The notes below the pieces were generated by a model that was not told where the DNA came from, searched no databases, and saw only the letters and a program-made list of their open reading frames with translations. Positions 33,410 to 42,367 of a stretch of DNA of 64,000 bases are shown here, in pieces. The DNA comes from Marinobacter salinus (GTDB lineage: Bacteria > Pseudomonadota > Gammaproteobacteria > Pseudomonadales > Oleiphilaceae). Location: NCBI RefSeq assembly GCF_001854125.1, contig NZ_CP017715.1, positions 1,302,001 through 1,366,000 of the forward strand. The letters run 5' to 3'. Every line of letters starts with the position of its first letter. Position 1 is the stretch's first letter. The translations under genes and the position numbers were made by a program.

Positions 33410-34414
33410 ATGCACCATTTAAGGAAGAAAAAAGATGGCTTTTTGCTTATTCTGGCTGTGGTAGTGATTTTTTTACCCGGAATCGCATTTGGCGAATCTG
33501 ATTCAACCTATCCGAAAATCTCAATCCCCTTTAGCCCCGAATCGGTAAACATCGAAAACATTTACTATTTTGACGGGGAATCCGGGGTACCAGGCAAGAG
33601 CAATCAAGGCTTTACCGCCAACGCCGGCTTTGTAATAACCGACGTGGGTGTCGTCGTCTTTGATGCCCTGGGGACACCAAGTCTTGGCGCCGCCATGATC
33701 CGGGAAATACGGAAACTGACGGACCTGCCCATCACTCACGTGGTTGTCAGCCACTACCATGCTGACCACATCTACGGACTCCAAGCGTTCAAAGACCTGA
33801 CAAATGCTGAAATCATCGCTCAGGATAGCTCAAAGCTCTATATAGACAGTCCCGATGCGAAACAGCGCCTCCAGCAACGCGGAGAGGCACTATCGCCGTG
33901 GGTTAACGACCAGACACGAGTGGTTCAACCAGATATTACCTTTCAAGATGAAATGGCCCTGGAATCGGGGAGCTATCGCTTTGGCGTCTATCATGCCGGC
34001 CCAGCCCATGCTCCAGACGATAGCATGATGATGGTTGAACCCTCGGGTGTACTGTTCTCCGGAGACATCATCCAGAATGGTCGAATCCCGTTTTTGAACA
34101 GTCCTGAAGTGGATACTGAAAACTGGATGAGCGCCATTGAGAAGGTGAAAGAGCTCAAGCCAAAGGTACTTATCCCGGGCCATGGGCGCGCTTCCCAAAA
34201 CGCCATGGAAGCATTGGACTTCACCTACAACTACCTGGCATTCGTTCGTAATCAGATGAAAGCCGCCGTTGAGAACTGGGTATCATTTGAAGATGCCTAT
34301 GATCAAACAGACTGGTCACGTTACGAATCGCTGCCGGCTTTTGATGCCTCGAACAAAGCAAACGCTTATCGGGTATACCTGGATATGGAGAAATCTGCAC
34401 TTGGGGGCGAATAA
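33410..34414 (+). CDS. Exported MBL-fold hydrolase with intact metal site
   Basis: A 334-residue periplasmic metallo-beta-lactamase-fold protein. The signal peptide is residues about 10-29. The site motif is intact, HYHADH (115-120: H115, H117, D119, H120), followed by HAGPAHAPDD, FSGDIIQNG and IPGHG. The ATG at 33410 is preferred because GGAGGG lies 7 bases before it, while the upstream in-frame codon is TTG. It is divergent from soxC and near the end of the sox run, so a sulfur-related role is possible, but quinoprotein-associated and other exported MBL proteins look alike. Metal content is unknown. Confidence 0.85.
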   Translation: MHHLRKKKDGFLLILAVVVIFLPGIAFGESDSTYPKISIPFSPESVNIENIYYFDGESGVPGKSNQGFTANAGFVITDVGVVVFDALGTPSLGAAMIREIRKLTDLPITHVVVSHYHADHIYGLQAFKDLTNAEIIAQDSSKLYIDSPDAKQRLQQRGEALSPWVNDQTRVVQPDITFQDEMALESGSYRFGVYHAGPAHAPDDSMMMVEPSGVLFSGDIIQNGRIPFLNSPEVDTENWMSAIEKVKELKPKVLIPGHGRASQNAMEALDFTYNYLAFVRNQMKAAVENWVSFEDAYDQTDWSRYESLPAFDASNKANAYRVYLDMEKSALGGE

Positions 34415-34470
34415 GCTCACAAAGACCGCGGTTCAACAAATGTTGTGTCAAACAGGCCTCTTTCTGTACA

Positions 34471-34486
34471 CTGTCTTTTTATACAG
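34471..34486 (+). promoter_or_regulatory. LexA box (SOS operator) upstream of yebG
   Basis: CTGTCTTTTTATACAG fits the gammaproteobacterial CTGT-N8-ACAG consensus exactly. It lies 30 bp before the yebG start and should bring that gene under SOS control. Confidence 0.75.
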
Positions 34487-34516
34487 TATTACGTACATTC
34501 ACTGCGAGGAATGACC

Positions 34517-34789
34517 ATGGCGGTACAAGCAGTCTACTTTTCCGATAGGGACGGCCTGGAAATGGCACTTAAACATCCTGATACGATGCTCTTCACTTCA
34601 AAGGCGGACGCTGATGCGCGGGACAAAATCCTTGAGTTGGCGGAAGAAATTCAGGTCTTCCTGACCCGCAAGGTCGAAGGACTGACAGATGATCAGGCGG
34701 AACGTTGCGCCATGGCCATCGCTGAGGAAAAAGATCTGTTTCAGAAAGCCCTGAAGAAACCCGAGCTTCTGAACGCGGAACAGGAATAA
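34517..34789 (+). CDS. yebG: YebG-family SOS-induced protein
   Basis: A 90-residue cytoplasmic protein. The N-terminus MAVQAVYFSDRDG and the later FTSKADADARDKILELAEEIQVFLT match E. coli YebG (MAVEVKYV..FTSKKEADAYDKMLDLADELHVLL). YebG is DNA-damage-inducible with no firm activity. The start at 34517 has GAGG seven bases upstream, and an ATG two codons earlier is also possible. An exact LexA box precedes it. The reading to 34445 has no homologous N-terminal extension. The gene is followed by a hairpin that faces dabA. Confidence 0.88.
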   Translation: MAVQAVYFSDRDGLEMALKHPDTMLFTSKADADARDKILELAEEIQVFLTRKVEGLTDDQAERCAMAIAEEKDLFQKALKKPELLNAEQE

Positions 34790-34793
34790 AAGG

Positions 34794-34823
34794 ATGGGGG
34801 GCGCACCTTGGCTGCCCCCCCAT
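34794..34823. terminator. Bidirectional terminator between yebG and dabA
   Basis: ATGGGGGGC and GCCCCCCCAT form a strong stem around a short loop in the gap between convergent genes. T-rich sequence follows on the minus strand (CCTTTTATT). It therefore serves dabA best. Confidence 0.65.
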
Positions 34824-34826
34824 GTT

Positions 34827-37265
34827 TCAGAATTTGTGCCAGCTACCATTCTGATATTGCTCTACGCCCCCCTCCGAGAACCTGAACAGCCACAACCAAT
34901 GGTTTTCAACCAAAGCTGCCACATCGGGTTGATGTGCAATGACCTTCTCAATGCTGAGGCGTGACGCATCAATGAAAACGCTCAGTCTCACCGGCTCGTG
35001 GCGCCACTGCTGCCCATCGTGGACCGACTGATATGAGAGACCGATCCTGAGATCCGGGTCGTTACCTTCAATGACGCCAACGTTTCCTCCAATTACCGAG
35101 TGAAGCAGCTTGTTGCCAGATCCGAAGGTATTCTGTGCCGCAACCGAACCCAGATACTGCAGGTTGATCCAGTTGGCGACGACCATTGGCGCCGACATTA
35201 AACTCTCAAGCACACTGCCTTCAGGATCGAGAGACTCATCGTAGTCATGAAGAAATGCGCGTCCCGCCAGATCCAGCCCTCTTGTCCGTGACCGCTGTGC
35301 AAAAACGATGGCCGCGTTATTGGCAAGGCCCCACTCCGGGCGCACCTCGGACCAGTTAACGGTACGTCTGGTTAGCTCGCTCATCAGGGGCTGATCGTCC
35401 AGACCATTGAGATTCAACGCTGTGGCGCGCTCACGCCGTGTCCGTTGCCCTGCATCCGCAAAGCTTGTTTCAAGCTTGCGAAGCTTGCCCAGATAGCTGT
35501 CTGGAACCTGAGCCCTGTCCAGAACCTGTATTTTATCGGTTACCGTGCAATGCTCGGCGGCAACGGCAACCGTGAAATCCGGAATCCGTATCCCGCGCTC
35601 GGCCAAACCCGTGCGCACAACGGGATCGTTGATCAGTCTGGCGGCAAGCCCGGCGTTCACACCCCCGTTCTGGCCTCCGCACGCGCCACAAGCCAGGCCA
35701 GCCTGGTGCGGATTGTTGTCGGTATGACTCCCGTGACCGACGAAAACCAGCAAAGAGGCAAATCCGGAAGTAAGCGACATACCTCGCAGGAGCTGTTCCG
35801 CCAGTTCCAATTTTTCGATGTCGGATACCGGATCGCCACCGTGACGATGAAACAGGCCGCTGTGCATCCCGTCCGGTATTTTTGCAGCCTCTTTGTTGAA
35901 ATTCAGGCTGTCACGCACCAACTTCCACGCCCAGGCAAGCCCTGTGGTTTCGACAAGCGTAAAGCTCGACAGGCTACTGTATTTGGCCTTACGGACAGCC
36001 TGCCGGGCCAGTTCACGCTGGTCAGCGGCCTGGCTCAGGATCCGGTCTTTCTGACGGTCGCCAGTGGAATCCGCCAACCTGAACGCCGGCGCAAGCAGCC
36101 CCGGAAGCTTGGGTGTGTCCCCTTCAGGACCCAGACCCTGATGGGTCACAGGCATTCCAAAAAAGCCGGCGAAGCCCAGAGTCTGCGTTGTCGGACATAC
36201 CTCCTCAAGATGTCGACGCATGACCTCCGACCGGACATCAATGCAAAAGACAGCCTGAAACTCCGCGATGGCAGACTCCCTTGAATTGGAAATCACCTGG
36301 TTCTGGCTAGCACTCAACGTGTGAACAAGTGTTCGCAGATAGCCGATTTCGTAGGCTCTGTGCCAAGTCCATAGCAGCTCATCCCCGGCATTGGGTAGCG
36401 CTCTCCGATACCTACCCCAATCCGCTTGCCACTGGTGACGCAGTTCGGCTGATGCCACCTGAACGCCCATTGCCTCGCAAACCAGCAGAATCGACAATAG
36501 TTGATCGCACAATCCGGATTGGTTTCCTTCGAGTTCCGCTCGCCAATCGATGCCCTTGCACCAGGAGCTCCACCCGATGAGCTCGAAAAGCAGCCGCTGG
36601 GCGAGGGACTCCAAATCATCCGGAGACAGATTCAACACACCCAATGCCCATTCAGAGGCGTCCACCTCTTCATTCGAAAGGCTCTCAACGATCGCCCGTA
36701 CCCCCTTCAGACCAACCTTACGGTCCAGCAGCAAGTCATTTCGGGTTTGCTCCAGCCAGCTCTCAAGCAGGCTTCCTGCTGCAATATCGCTGAGCCAACG
36801 AGACTGTCTGACGTCGAAAAAAAGAGCACATGCCCGCGCTATTTGCTGGCGCATAGCCTCCAACGGGGAGCTGGTGCCGGGCTTATTCGTCAGATCGAGG
36901 ACCGAGGGCGCTCCCTTCGCAGACTCGGCAGGTAAACGGTCAAGCGCTGAAACGAGAGCTCCGGGTTCCTTTTGGGAACCGGACTCGGCAATCGCTTTGC
37001 GGACATCCGTTTCACGAATCCGTCCGCCACTCCACGCGTCCAGGTAAAAGGACGCCGGCATGAGCATTGAGGTGTGCGTTCTGGCGCCCGGGATAGCGGC
37101 GGCCTGTTCCGCTGGAAGGTGTCTGCGCCCCCACCAGGGGTTAACGGCAATCCAGCGGTCGAGCGGCCAGCTCGGCGGAATGGATGACACCCCCCTGGCC
37201 AGAGCTTCGCGCTGATCGGCTGAGAGCGTCGGCTCTCCGGACCGGGACAGGATTGCGGCGGTCAT
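34827..37265 (-). CDS. dabA: Inorganic-carbon uptake subunit DabA
   Basis: An 812-residue DUF2309 protein, the carbonic-anhydrase-like subunit of the DAB energy-coupled bicarbonate uptake complex. The zinc-site residues can be read: C341 and D343 in VFCIDVRSEVMRRH and H511 and C526 in VFVGHGSHTDNNPHQAGLACGACGG. The spacing 341-511-526 mirrors the 351-524-539 reported in Halothiobacillus. There is no membrane segment, as expected for the peripheral subunit. Its start overlaps dabB by 4 bp. An earlier name is UPF0753. Confidence 0.94.
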   Translation of the reverse strand: MTAAILSRSGEPTLSADQREALARGVSSIPPSWPLDRWIAVNPWWGRRHLPAEQAAAIPGARTHTSMLMPASFYLDAWSGGRIRETDVRKAIAESGSQKEPGALVSALDRLPAESAKGAPSVLDLTNKPGTSSPLEAMRQQIARACALFFDVRQSRWLSDIAAGSLLESWLEQTRNDLLLDRKVGLKGVRAIVESLSNEEVDASEWALGVLNLSPDDLESLAQRLLFELIGWSSWCKGIDWRAELEGNQSGLCDQLLSILLVCEAMGVQVASAELRHQWQADWGRYRRALPNAGDELLWTWHRAYEIGYLRTLVHTLSASQNQVISNSRESAIAEFQAVFCIDVRSEVMRRHLEEVCPTTQTLGFAGFFGMPVTHQGLGPEGDTPKLPGLLAPAFRLADSTGDRQKDRILSQAADQRELARQAVRKAKYSSLSSFTLVETTGLAWAWKLVRDSLNFNKEAAKIPDGMHSGLFHRHGGDPVSDIEKLELAEQLLRGMSLTSGFASLLVFVGHGSHTDNNPHQAGLACGACGGQNGGVNAGLAARLINDPVVRTGLAERGIRIPDFTVAVAAEHCTVTDKIQVLDRAQVPDSYLGKLRKLETSFADAGQRTRRERATALNLNGLDDQPLMSELTRRTVNWSEVRPEWGLANNAAIVFAQRSRTRGLDLAGRAFLHDYDESLDPEGSVLESLMSAPMVVANWINLQYLGSVAAQNTFGSGNKLLHSVIGGNVGVIEGNDPDLRIGLSYQSVHDGQQWRHEPVRLSVFIDASRLSIEKVIAHQPDVAALVENHWLWLFRFSEGGVEQYQNGSWHKF

Positions 37266-38875
37266 AAGCTTTCTCCCAAAGCGGCGGTTTTGGTTTCAGG
37301 CGTTTTCTGACTCTGTTTCCGGCGTTTCAGATAGTCCGCCAGGCGCGCCGTGATCTGATCAAACGGGAGTACCAGATAAAAGCCATGACTGATATGAAAC
37401 CGTAGCGCTCGCGCCAGTGGACCTTGCGGCGCGATTAAGAGAAACAGCGATATGAAGGCCAGAGACCCCACCATCACCAAGCCGATAACAACACCGGCAA
37501 GCGGTAAAACATAGCCCGGCTGCGCTGAAATGACAGGGCCCAGCAACCAGTGAACTGCGCCGTACAGAGGTGCCAGAGCGACGGCAAGACCGCTCAGAGC
37601 CAGTTTGCGCAGCACTTGGGCCCCTGCCGGAATGCCGAACACCGCGCCGAATACCGCCATCAGAAGCATTGCACCAAGTACCGCATTGTTTTCCACAAGC
37701 TCCGGGCGGAGCCAGAGTATCAGCAGAGCCACTCCGGCAACCGCTGTGCTCCAAGCCAGGCGTGAAGCCACCCGGGCATCCTCAAACGGGGCCACTTTGG
37801 ATGCTGCAACTGTGCGTCCTGACGCAAGAAACGAGTGAGCTTTATAAAGCGAGTGGGCCAGCAAGTGAAGAAACGCCAGGGTATACGCGCCCATACCGAT
37901 CTCGAACAACATAAATCCCATTTGAGCAGACGTGGACCAGGCCAGCGCATGTTTGACAGACGGCTGGCTCATCATTGTCAAAATACCGACAACCGCAGTG
38001 ATCCCTCCAACTGCCAGCAGAATCATATGCCCCGCCGTAAACCCGTCGAATACCGGAAACAGTCTCAGCCACAAGAAGCCACCGAGGTTGATCACACCGG
38101 CATGCAGGAGCGCCGAAACTGGGGTTGGTGCCTCCATGACACGGAGTAGCCAACCGTGGAACGGGATTTGTGCACATTTCAGAACAGCGGCTACCGCAAG
38201 AAGCACTGAGGCAGCCTCCAGTGCGATTGAGCCCTGGGATGCCTCGGCGGATAAAGCCTGCATGACCGGGAGGTGAAAGGTTCCGTAATGTGTGTAGAGA
38301 AGCAGAACGCCGCCAATGACGCAGGCATCACCAATACGACTGACAATAAACTTCTGGAGGGCCGCAAGGCGCGCCTCCGGGCGGTCCTGATAAAGGGTGA
38401 GCAGATGGTGCAGAGCAAGGCTGACACCTACCCAAGCCCCTGCCAGCACAAGCAGGTTGTTGGTGAAGACCAGAAACAGAACACTCGCCAATGTGGTCAG
38501 GAACCAGGGAAGAAAACGGTCTCGCACCGGGTCTCCCTGAAGGTAATTATCTGCATATCGAAGAATCACCCATCCAATGAAGGCCACCATCAATGCCATC
38601 CAGACCGCCAGGCCATCCGGCTGCAGGCCCAGGCGGTGTCCAAGTTCAGGAAGCCCCGTGTCTCCCAGCCAGGCATCCACGACAAGCAGCCCGCCAATCG
38701 CCAACGTTGCGACCATTGACCATGCCAGGAGCCGACCGGCAATTCTCCAGCAATGATTCAGTTTCAGTGGATTGGTTGTCCAGCTACTGAATGCCGCCAA
38801 CAGCAGCAACGAAACCGGCAGAATGAGCCAGGCCAGCAGAGCTGGCATTGAAAGAGCCGTCGCAATATCGTTCAT
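37262..38875 (-). CDS. dabB: Inorganic-carbon uptake membrane subunit DabB
   Basis: A 537-residue NuoL/MrpA-like membrane protein with about 14 helices. It has the antiporter-family core (FVFTNNLLVLAGAWVGVSLALHHLL, QIPFHGWLLRVMEAPTPVSALLHAGVINLGG, PSVKHALAWSTSAQMGFM) with the conserved Lys and Glu/His residues that move cations. It is the ion-driven partner of DabA. It is the first gene of the pair, starting 100 bp from a divergent LysR regulator. The pairing with DabA separates it from ordinary complex I or Mrp subunits. Confidence 0.93.
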   Translation of the reverse strand: MNDIATALSMPALLAWLILPVSLLLLAAFSSWTTNPLKLNHCWRIAGRLLAWSMVATLAIGGLLVVDAWLGDTGLPELGHRLGLQPDGLAVWMALMVAFIGWVILRYADNYLQGDPVRDRFLPWFLTTLASVLFLVFTNNLLVLAGAWVGVSLALHHLLTLYQDRPEARLAALQKFIVSRIGDACVIGGVLLLYTHYGTFHLPVMQALSAEASQGSIALEAASVLLAVAAVLKCAQIPFHGWLLRVMEAPTPVSALLHAGVINLGGFLWLRLFPVFDGFTAGHMILLAVGGITAVVGILTMMSQPSVKHALAWSTSAQMGFMLFEIGMGAYTLAFLHLLAHSLYKAHSFLASGRTVAASKVAPFEDARVASRLAWSTAVAGVALLILWLRPELVENNAVLGAMLLMAVFGAVFGIPAGAQVLRKLALSGLAVALAPLYGAVHWLLGPVISAQPGYVLPLAGVVIGLVMVGSLAFISLFLLIAPQGPLARALRFHISHGFYLVLPFDQITARLADYLKRRKQSQKTPETKTAALGESL

Positions 38876-38937
38876 AAATGCCTCCCTTCGCAGTTGGCGA
38901 TACTTTGCAGGGAATGCATCGTTATTAAAAATAGTTT

Positions 38938-38962
38938 ATAAAGATCCTATCGTTCGTTTTAT
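38938..38962. promoter_or_regulatory. LysR-type operator candidate between dabB and its regulator
   Basis: ATAAA and TTTAT flank a 15-bp centre in the 100-bp divergent gap, which fits the loose inverted pattern of LysR sites. The arms are short and AT-rich, so support is limited. Confidence 0.3.
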
Positions 38963-38975
38963 GAGAACATAATTC

Positions 38976-39884
38976 ATGAAACTCAATTACCATCACCTGT
39001 TCTATTTCTGGAATGTAGCCAAAACCGGGCACCTGACCCGGGCTGCTGAATCTCTGCATGTTTCCCAGTCGGCACTGTCCGGACAGATACGAAAACTGGA
39101 AGACAGCCTTGGTTATGAATTATTTGTTCGGGAAGGCCGGCGACTGAGGCTTTCAGAGGCTGGCCGGGTAGCCTTTGGCTATGCAGAGGACATTTTCAGG
39201 CAAGGGGAAGAACTGACGGCCTTGTTCAGTTCCGGTTCCCAGGCCAACCGGGAAAGTCTCAAAATCGGAGCCGTCGCGACTCTCTCAAGAAACTTTCAGG
39301 AAGGGTTTCTGAAACCACTGCTCGGACGCGAAGATCTGGAACTGAGCATTCAAAGCGGGACTCTTGAGGATTTGTTGAGGCGGCTTTCGGCCCACAGACT
39401 TGACCTCGTTCTGTCCAACCAGCCCGTTCACGGCGACGAGGAAACCCCTTGGCGATCCAGACGGATTGCCCGGCAATCTGTCAGTGTGATCGGCCCGCCA
39501 GGTGCTGGCGGAGCAACAACTTTTCCTGAGTTACTGACCCAACGGAGCCTGATCGTCCCTGGGCAGGACAACAATATCCGCCACGCGTTTGACCAGCTGT
39601 GTGATTACCACAAACTCAGACCAAGGATTGTTGCTGAAGTCGATGACATGGCCATGATGCGTCTTTTGGCCAGGGACACCCAACATTTTGCAGTTTTGCC
39701 ACCCGTGGTTGTTCGCGACGAACTGCAGGCCGGCAGCCTGTACGATTACGGCGCCCTGCCCGGTGTGTTCGAGGAATTCTACGCTGTCAGTATCCGCCGT
39801 CAGTTTGAGCCGCCGCTGTTGACGAGCCTGCTGTCGCAACCTGCGGAAGAATTGCTCACCGGGTCCTCAAATTGGTCGTTCTGA
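38976..39884 (+). CDS. LysR-family regulator (NhaR-like), dab-linked
   Basis: A 302-residue LysR regulator. The N-terminal helix-turn-helix reads MKLNYHHLFYFWNVAKTGHLTRAAESLHVSQSALSGQIRKLEDSLGYELFVREGRRL, which is of the NhaR subgroup. The co-inducer domain (about 90-295) is normal length. It is divergent from dabBA with 100 bp between them, the usual layout for a LysR gene acting on its neighbour. The likely signal is CO2/bicarbonate or ion status, by inference. Confidence 0.9.
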   Translation: MKLNYHHLFYFWNVAKTGHLTRAAESLHVSQSALSGQIRKLEDSLGYELFVREGRRLRLSEAGRVAFGYAEDIFRQGEELTALFSSGSQANRESLKIGAVATLSRNFQEGFLKPLLGREDLELSIQSGTLEDLLRRLSAHRLDLVLSNQPVHGDEETPWRSRRIARQSVSVIGPPGAGGATTFPELLTQRSLIVPGQDNNIRHAFDQLCDYHKLRPRIVAEVDDMAMMRLLARDTQHFAVLPPVVVRDELQAGSLYDYGALPGVFEEFYAVSIRRQFEPPLLTSLLSQPAEELLTGSSNWSF

Positions 39885-39978
39885 CCACCCGGACTGTCAT
39901 ATAAAGCCATCCAAGGTCCTGATATAGGGCCGTATACTCAGAGTTATCATTAAAACAAAAAGATACCGGACCACCCCC

Positions 39979-41484
39979 ATGCACCAGAATAAAACGTCTG
40001 ACTCTCCGTCCATTCTGATTATCGGTACCGGTTTTGGTGGCCTCGGTATGGCTATCCAGCTCAAAAAAGCCGGCTTTCACAACCTGACGTTGCTTGAAAA
40101 AGCGGATCGCGTCGGTGGCACCTGGCGGGATAACACCTACCCCGGAGCCGCCTGCGACGTTCAGTCCCACTTTTACTCCTATTCCTTTGAGCCCAAGCAT
40201 GATTGGTCCCGCAAGTTTGGGCTCCAGAAGGAAATCCTTGGTTACATGGAACACTGTGTTTGCAAGTACGGCCTCTCGGATCACATACGGTTCAACGCAG
40301 AGGTGCAGGAAGCAACGTTTGATGAAGCCCGGAATCAATGGGCGGTCACTCTGGCAAATGGTGAAGAGCTAAAAGCCAGCGTCCTGATAACAGCGACCGG
40401 TCAGCTCAATCAACCAGCCTGGCCAGAGATTGAAGGCATGGAGCGTTTTGCCGGCAAGATGTTTCATTCCGCGCGCTGGGATCACGACTACGATCTGACC
40501 AACAAACGCGTGGCCGTCATTGGTACCGGTGCCAGCGCCATCCAGTTTGTACCCGAAATTGCCAGGCAGGTTAAATCCCTTGCCCTGTTTCAACGCTCCG
40601 CCGCCTGGGTACTTGCCAAACCGGACCGCCCGTTCAGGGCCTGGGAACAAACCCTGTTCAAAACCGTTCCGGGCTGGGACCGTTTGTACCGCTGTCTCAT
40701 TTACTGGAAAAACGAAAGCCGCGCGCTGGCCTTTACCAAATTCAAAGGGCTACTGGAATTATTCGCCCGCGAGGCAAAAAAAGAGGCCCGGAAACACGTT
40801 ACCGATCCGGGGAAACTGAAACACATCATTCCCGACTATCAGATCGGCTGTAAACGCATCCTGATTTCCAACGACTGGTATCCGGCAATCAATCAGCCGC
40901 ACGTTAACCTGGTCACGGCTCCGATTGATCGCATCAATGAAGACGGCGTGGTCACCCGGGACGGGAGGCATTACCCGGTAGACGCCATTATATTCGGTAC
41001 CGGATTCAGAGCTTCGGAATTCCTCTCCCCGATGACGGTCCGTGGCCGTTCGGGAGTTTCCCTGAATCAGGCCTGGAAGGATGGCGCATCCGCCTTCAAG
41101 GGAATCACTGTCAGCGGCTTTCCGAATCTGTTCATACTGTATGGCCCCAATACCAACCTCGCTCACAACTCCATTGTGTACATGCTGGAGTCACAATTCC
41201 GCTATGTGCTCAGCGCCCTTAATGCACTGAAGGAAAACCCGGGCTCGGCCATGGATGTGCGGAAGGACCGCCAGGAACGTTTTTCCTCGGAGGTCCAAAG
41301 CAGTCTCACCGGCAGTGTCTGGGATGCCGGCTGCACCTCCTGGTATCTGGATTCCAATGGCAAGAATACGATCAACTGGCCCGGGTTTACGTTTATGTAC
41401 CGCTTCGCAACGCGAAGCGTCAATACTGCCGACTACCGGTTTTACCAAAATGGAAAACCCGGTCAGCCACAGACAACGGATTAA
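39979..41484 (+). CDS. Flavin-containing monooxygenase, Baeyer-Villiger type
   Basis: A 501-residue FAD- and NADPH-dependent oxygenase. The first Rossmann motif is GTGFGGLGMAIQL (17-29), then GGTWRDNTYPGAACDVQSHFYSYSF. The Baeyer-Villiger fingerprint FxGxxxHxxxW is intact (F157 to W167, FAGKMFHSARW). The second Rossmann motif is GTGASAIQFVPEIA. It is probably cytoplasmic. The substrate (ketone, aldehyde or amine) cannot be read. It is followed 60 bp later by an Lrp-type regulator in the same direction. Confidence 0.9.
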   Translation: MHQNKTSDSPSILIIGTGFGGLGMAIQLKKAGFHNLTLLEKADRVGGTWRDNTYPGAACDVQSHFYSYSFEPKHDWSRKFGLQKEILGYMEHCVCKYGLSDHIRFNAEVQEATFDEARNQWAVTLANGEELKASVLITATGQLNQPAWPEIEGMERFAGKMFHSARWDHDYDLTNKRVAVIGTGASAIQFVPEIARQVKSLALFQRSAAWVLAKPDRPFRAWEQTLFKTVPGWDRLYRCLIYWKNESRALAFTKFKGLLELFAREAKKEARKHVTDPGKLKHIIPDYQIGCKRILISNDWYPAINQPHVNLVTAPIDRINEDGVVTRDGRHYPVDAIIFGTGFRASEFLSPMTVRGRSGVSLNQAWKDGASAFKGITVSGFPNLFILYGPNTNLAHNSIVYMLESQFRYVLSALNALKENPGSAMDVRKDRQERFSSEVQSSLTGSVWDAGCTSWYLDSNGKNTINWPGFTFMYRFATRSVNTADYRFYQNGKPGQPQTTD

Positions 41485-41547
41485 TCGCTTCACTACCCGC
41501 AACGCGCTATCCTGCGATCTTCGATGAAATGCTTTGATGTTGGAATC

Positions 41548-41994
41548 ATGAATAAACTTGATACTGAGTTGCTAAATCTACTGATTAAAGATGGTCGTGC
41601 TTCTTTTGCGGATATAGCGCGACAGCTCGATATTTCCCGGACCCACGCCCGGGCTCGGGTTCAGGATATGGTTGAATCGGGCCTGATCGAACAGTTTACT
41701 GCTGTAATCAATCCGGAAAAGCTTGGCAAAACCATTTCGAGCTTTATAGATCTGAAAGTTGCACCTCGCGCGATCGAGGTAATTGCCGAAGATCTCGCAT
41801 CCAAACCGGAGGTGGTCAGCCTCTACATCATGACAGACCTGCAGAGTCTGCATATCCACACCCTGGTGGACAGTCACGAAACGTTTCACAAATTTGTGTC
41901 TGAATACCTGTTTTCCAATCCCGATATATTATCGGTGCATTCGAGCTCACTGTTGAAGCGCGTCAAACACAGGCGGGGCGGAGCACGCCTCTGA
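41548..41994 (+). CDS. Lrp/AsnC-family regulator
   Basis: A 148-residue transcription regulator. The helix-turn-helix (about 1-60) reads LDTELLNLLIKDGRASFADIARQLDISRTHARARVQDMVESGLIEQF. The RAM/AsnC ligand domain (about 65-140) ends EYLFSNPDILSVHSSSLLKRV. The start at 41548 begins with the family's usual MNKLDTELL. An ATG at 41524 adds eight residues. It probably binds an amino acid and may act on the neighbouring monooxygenase or the TRAP transporter downstream. Confidence 0.88.
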   Translation: MNKLDTELLNLLIKDGRASFADIARQLDISRTHARARVQDMVESGLIEQFTAVINPEKLGKTISSFIDLKVAPRAIEVIAEDLASKPEVVSLYIMTDLQSLHIHTLVDSHETFHKFVSEYLFSNPDILSVHSSSLLKRVKHRRGGARL

Positions 41995-42057
41995 GGCTGG
42001 TGTTGAGGGCGTCTGAAGTTGTCTCAAAATGATGCGTTCTGTCATTATTTGGTGCGC

Positions 42058-42105
42058 ATCTGACAAATGACGCTCCCCGGATCAATCGGTGAACACATGT
42101 CAGAT
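42058..42105. promoter_or_regulatory. Separated inverted repeat, possible regulator sites
   Basis: ATCTGACA and TGTCAGAT are perfect 8-bp arms 32 bp apart, upstream of the sigma-54-like promoter, where an enhancer-binding protein or Lrp would bind. The role is not proven. Confidence 0.35.
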
Positions 42106-42286
42106 CAAAACTTCCATTAACGGAATTTTGCACTCATTTGGAATGGAAACCGGGTGTCACTGAGACCGGCCCCCAATGAAAAATTCACGCCCATGCCTCC
42201 CTTTCGAACATAAACCAGTCTTGCCACCAAGAACCAATAACGCCATTTTAATGTTATTTTTCATAGCTTTAAATTAGTTTCGGATC

Positions 42287-42302
42287 TGGCACATAGCGTG
42301 CA
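42287..42302 (+). promoter_or_regulatory. Sigma-54-type promoter of the TRAP operon
   Basis: TGGCACATAGCGTGCA matches TGGCAC-N5-TTGCA with the GG and GC at the correct 10-bp spacing. One base differs (GTGC for TTGC). It is 66 bp before the binding-protein gene and follows AT-rich DNA. Dct-type TRAP operons are often sigma-54 dependent. Confidence 0.6.
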
Positions 42303-42367
42303 AAGGCTTCCACTGACAATGAAAGAAACACCTTTTAACGGTCAACTGAAGCAGTGGAGCATGTGCA

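Larger units (their letters stand above)
41995..42367. other. Regulatory intergenic region before the TRAP operon
   Basis: This 373-bp gap holds no gene. It contains an 8-bp inverted repeat (42058-42105), an AT-rich stretch of about 40 bp (42240-42280) that would suit IHF bending, and the sigma-54-like element at 42287-42302. Confidence 0.55.
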
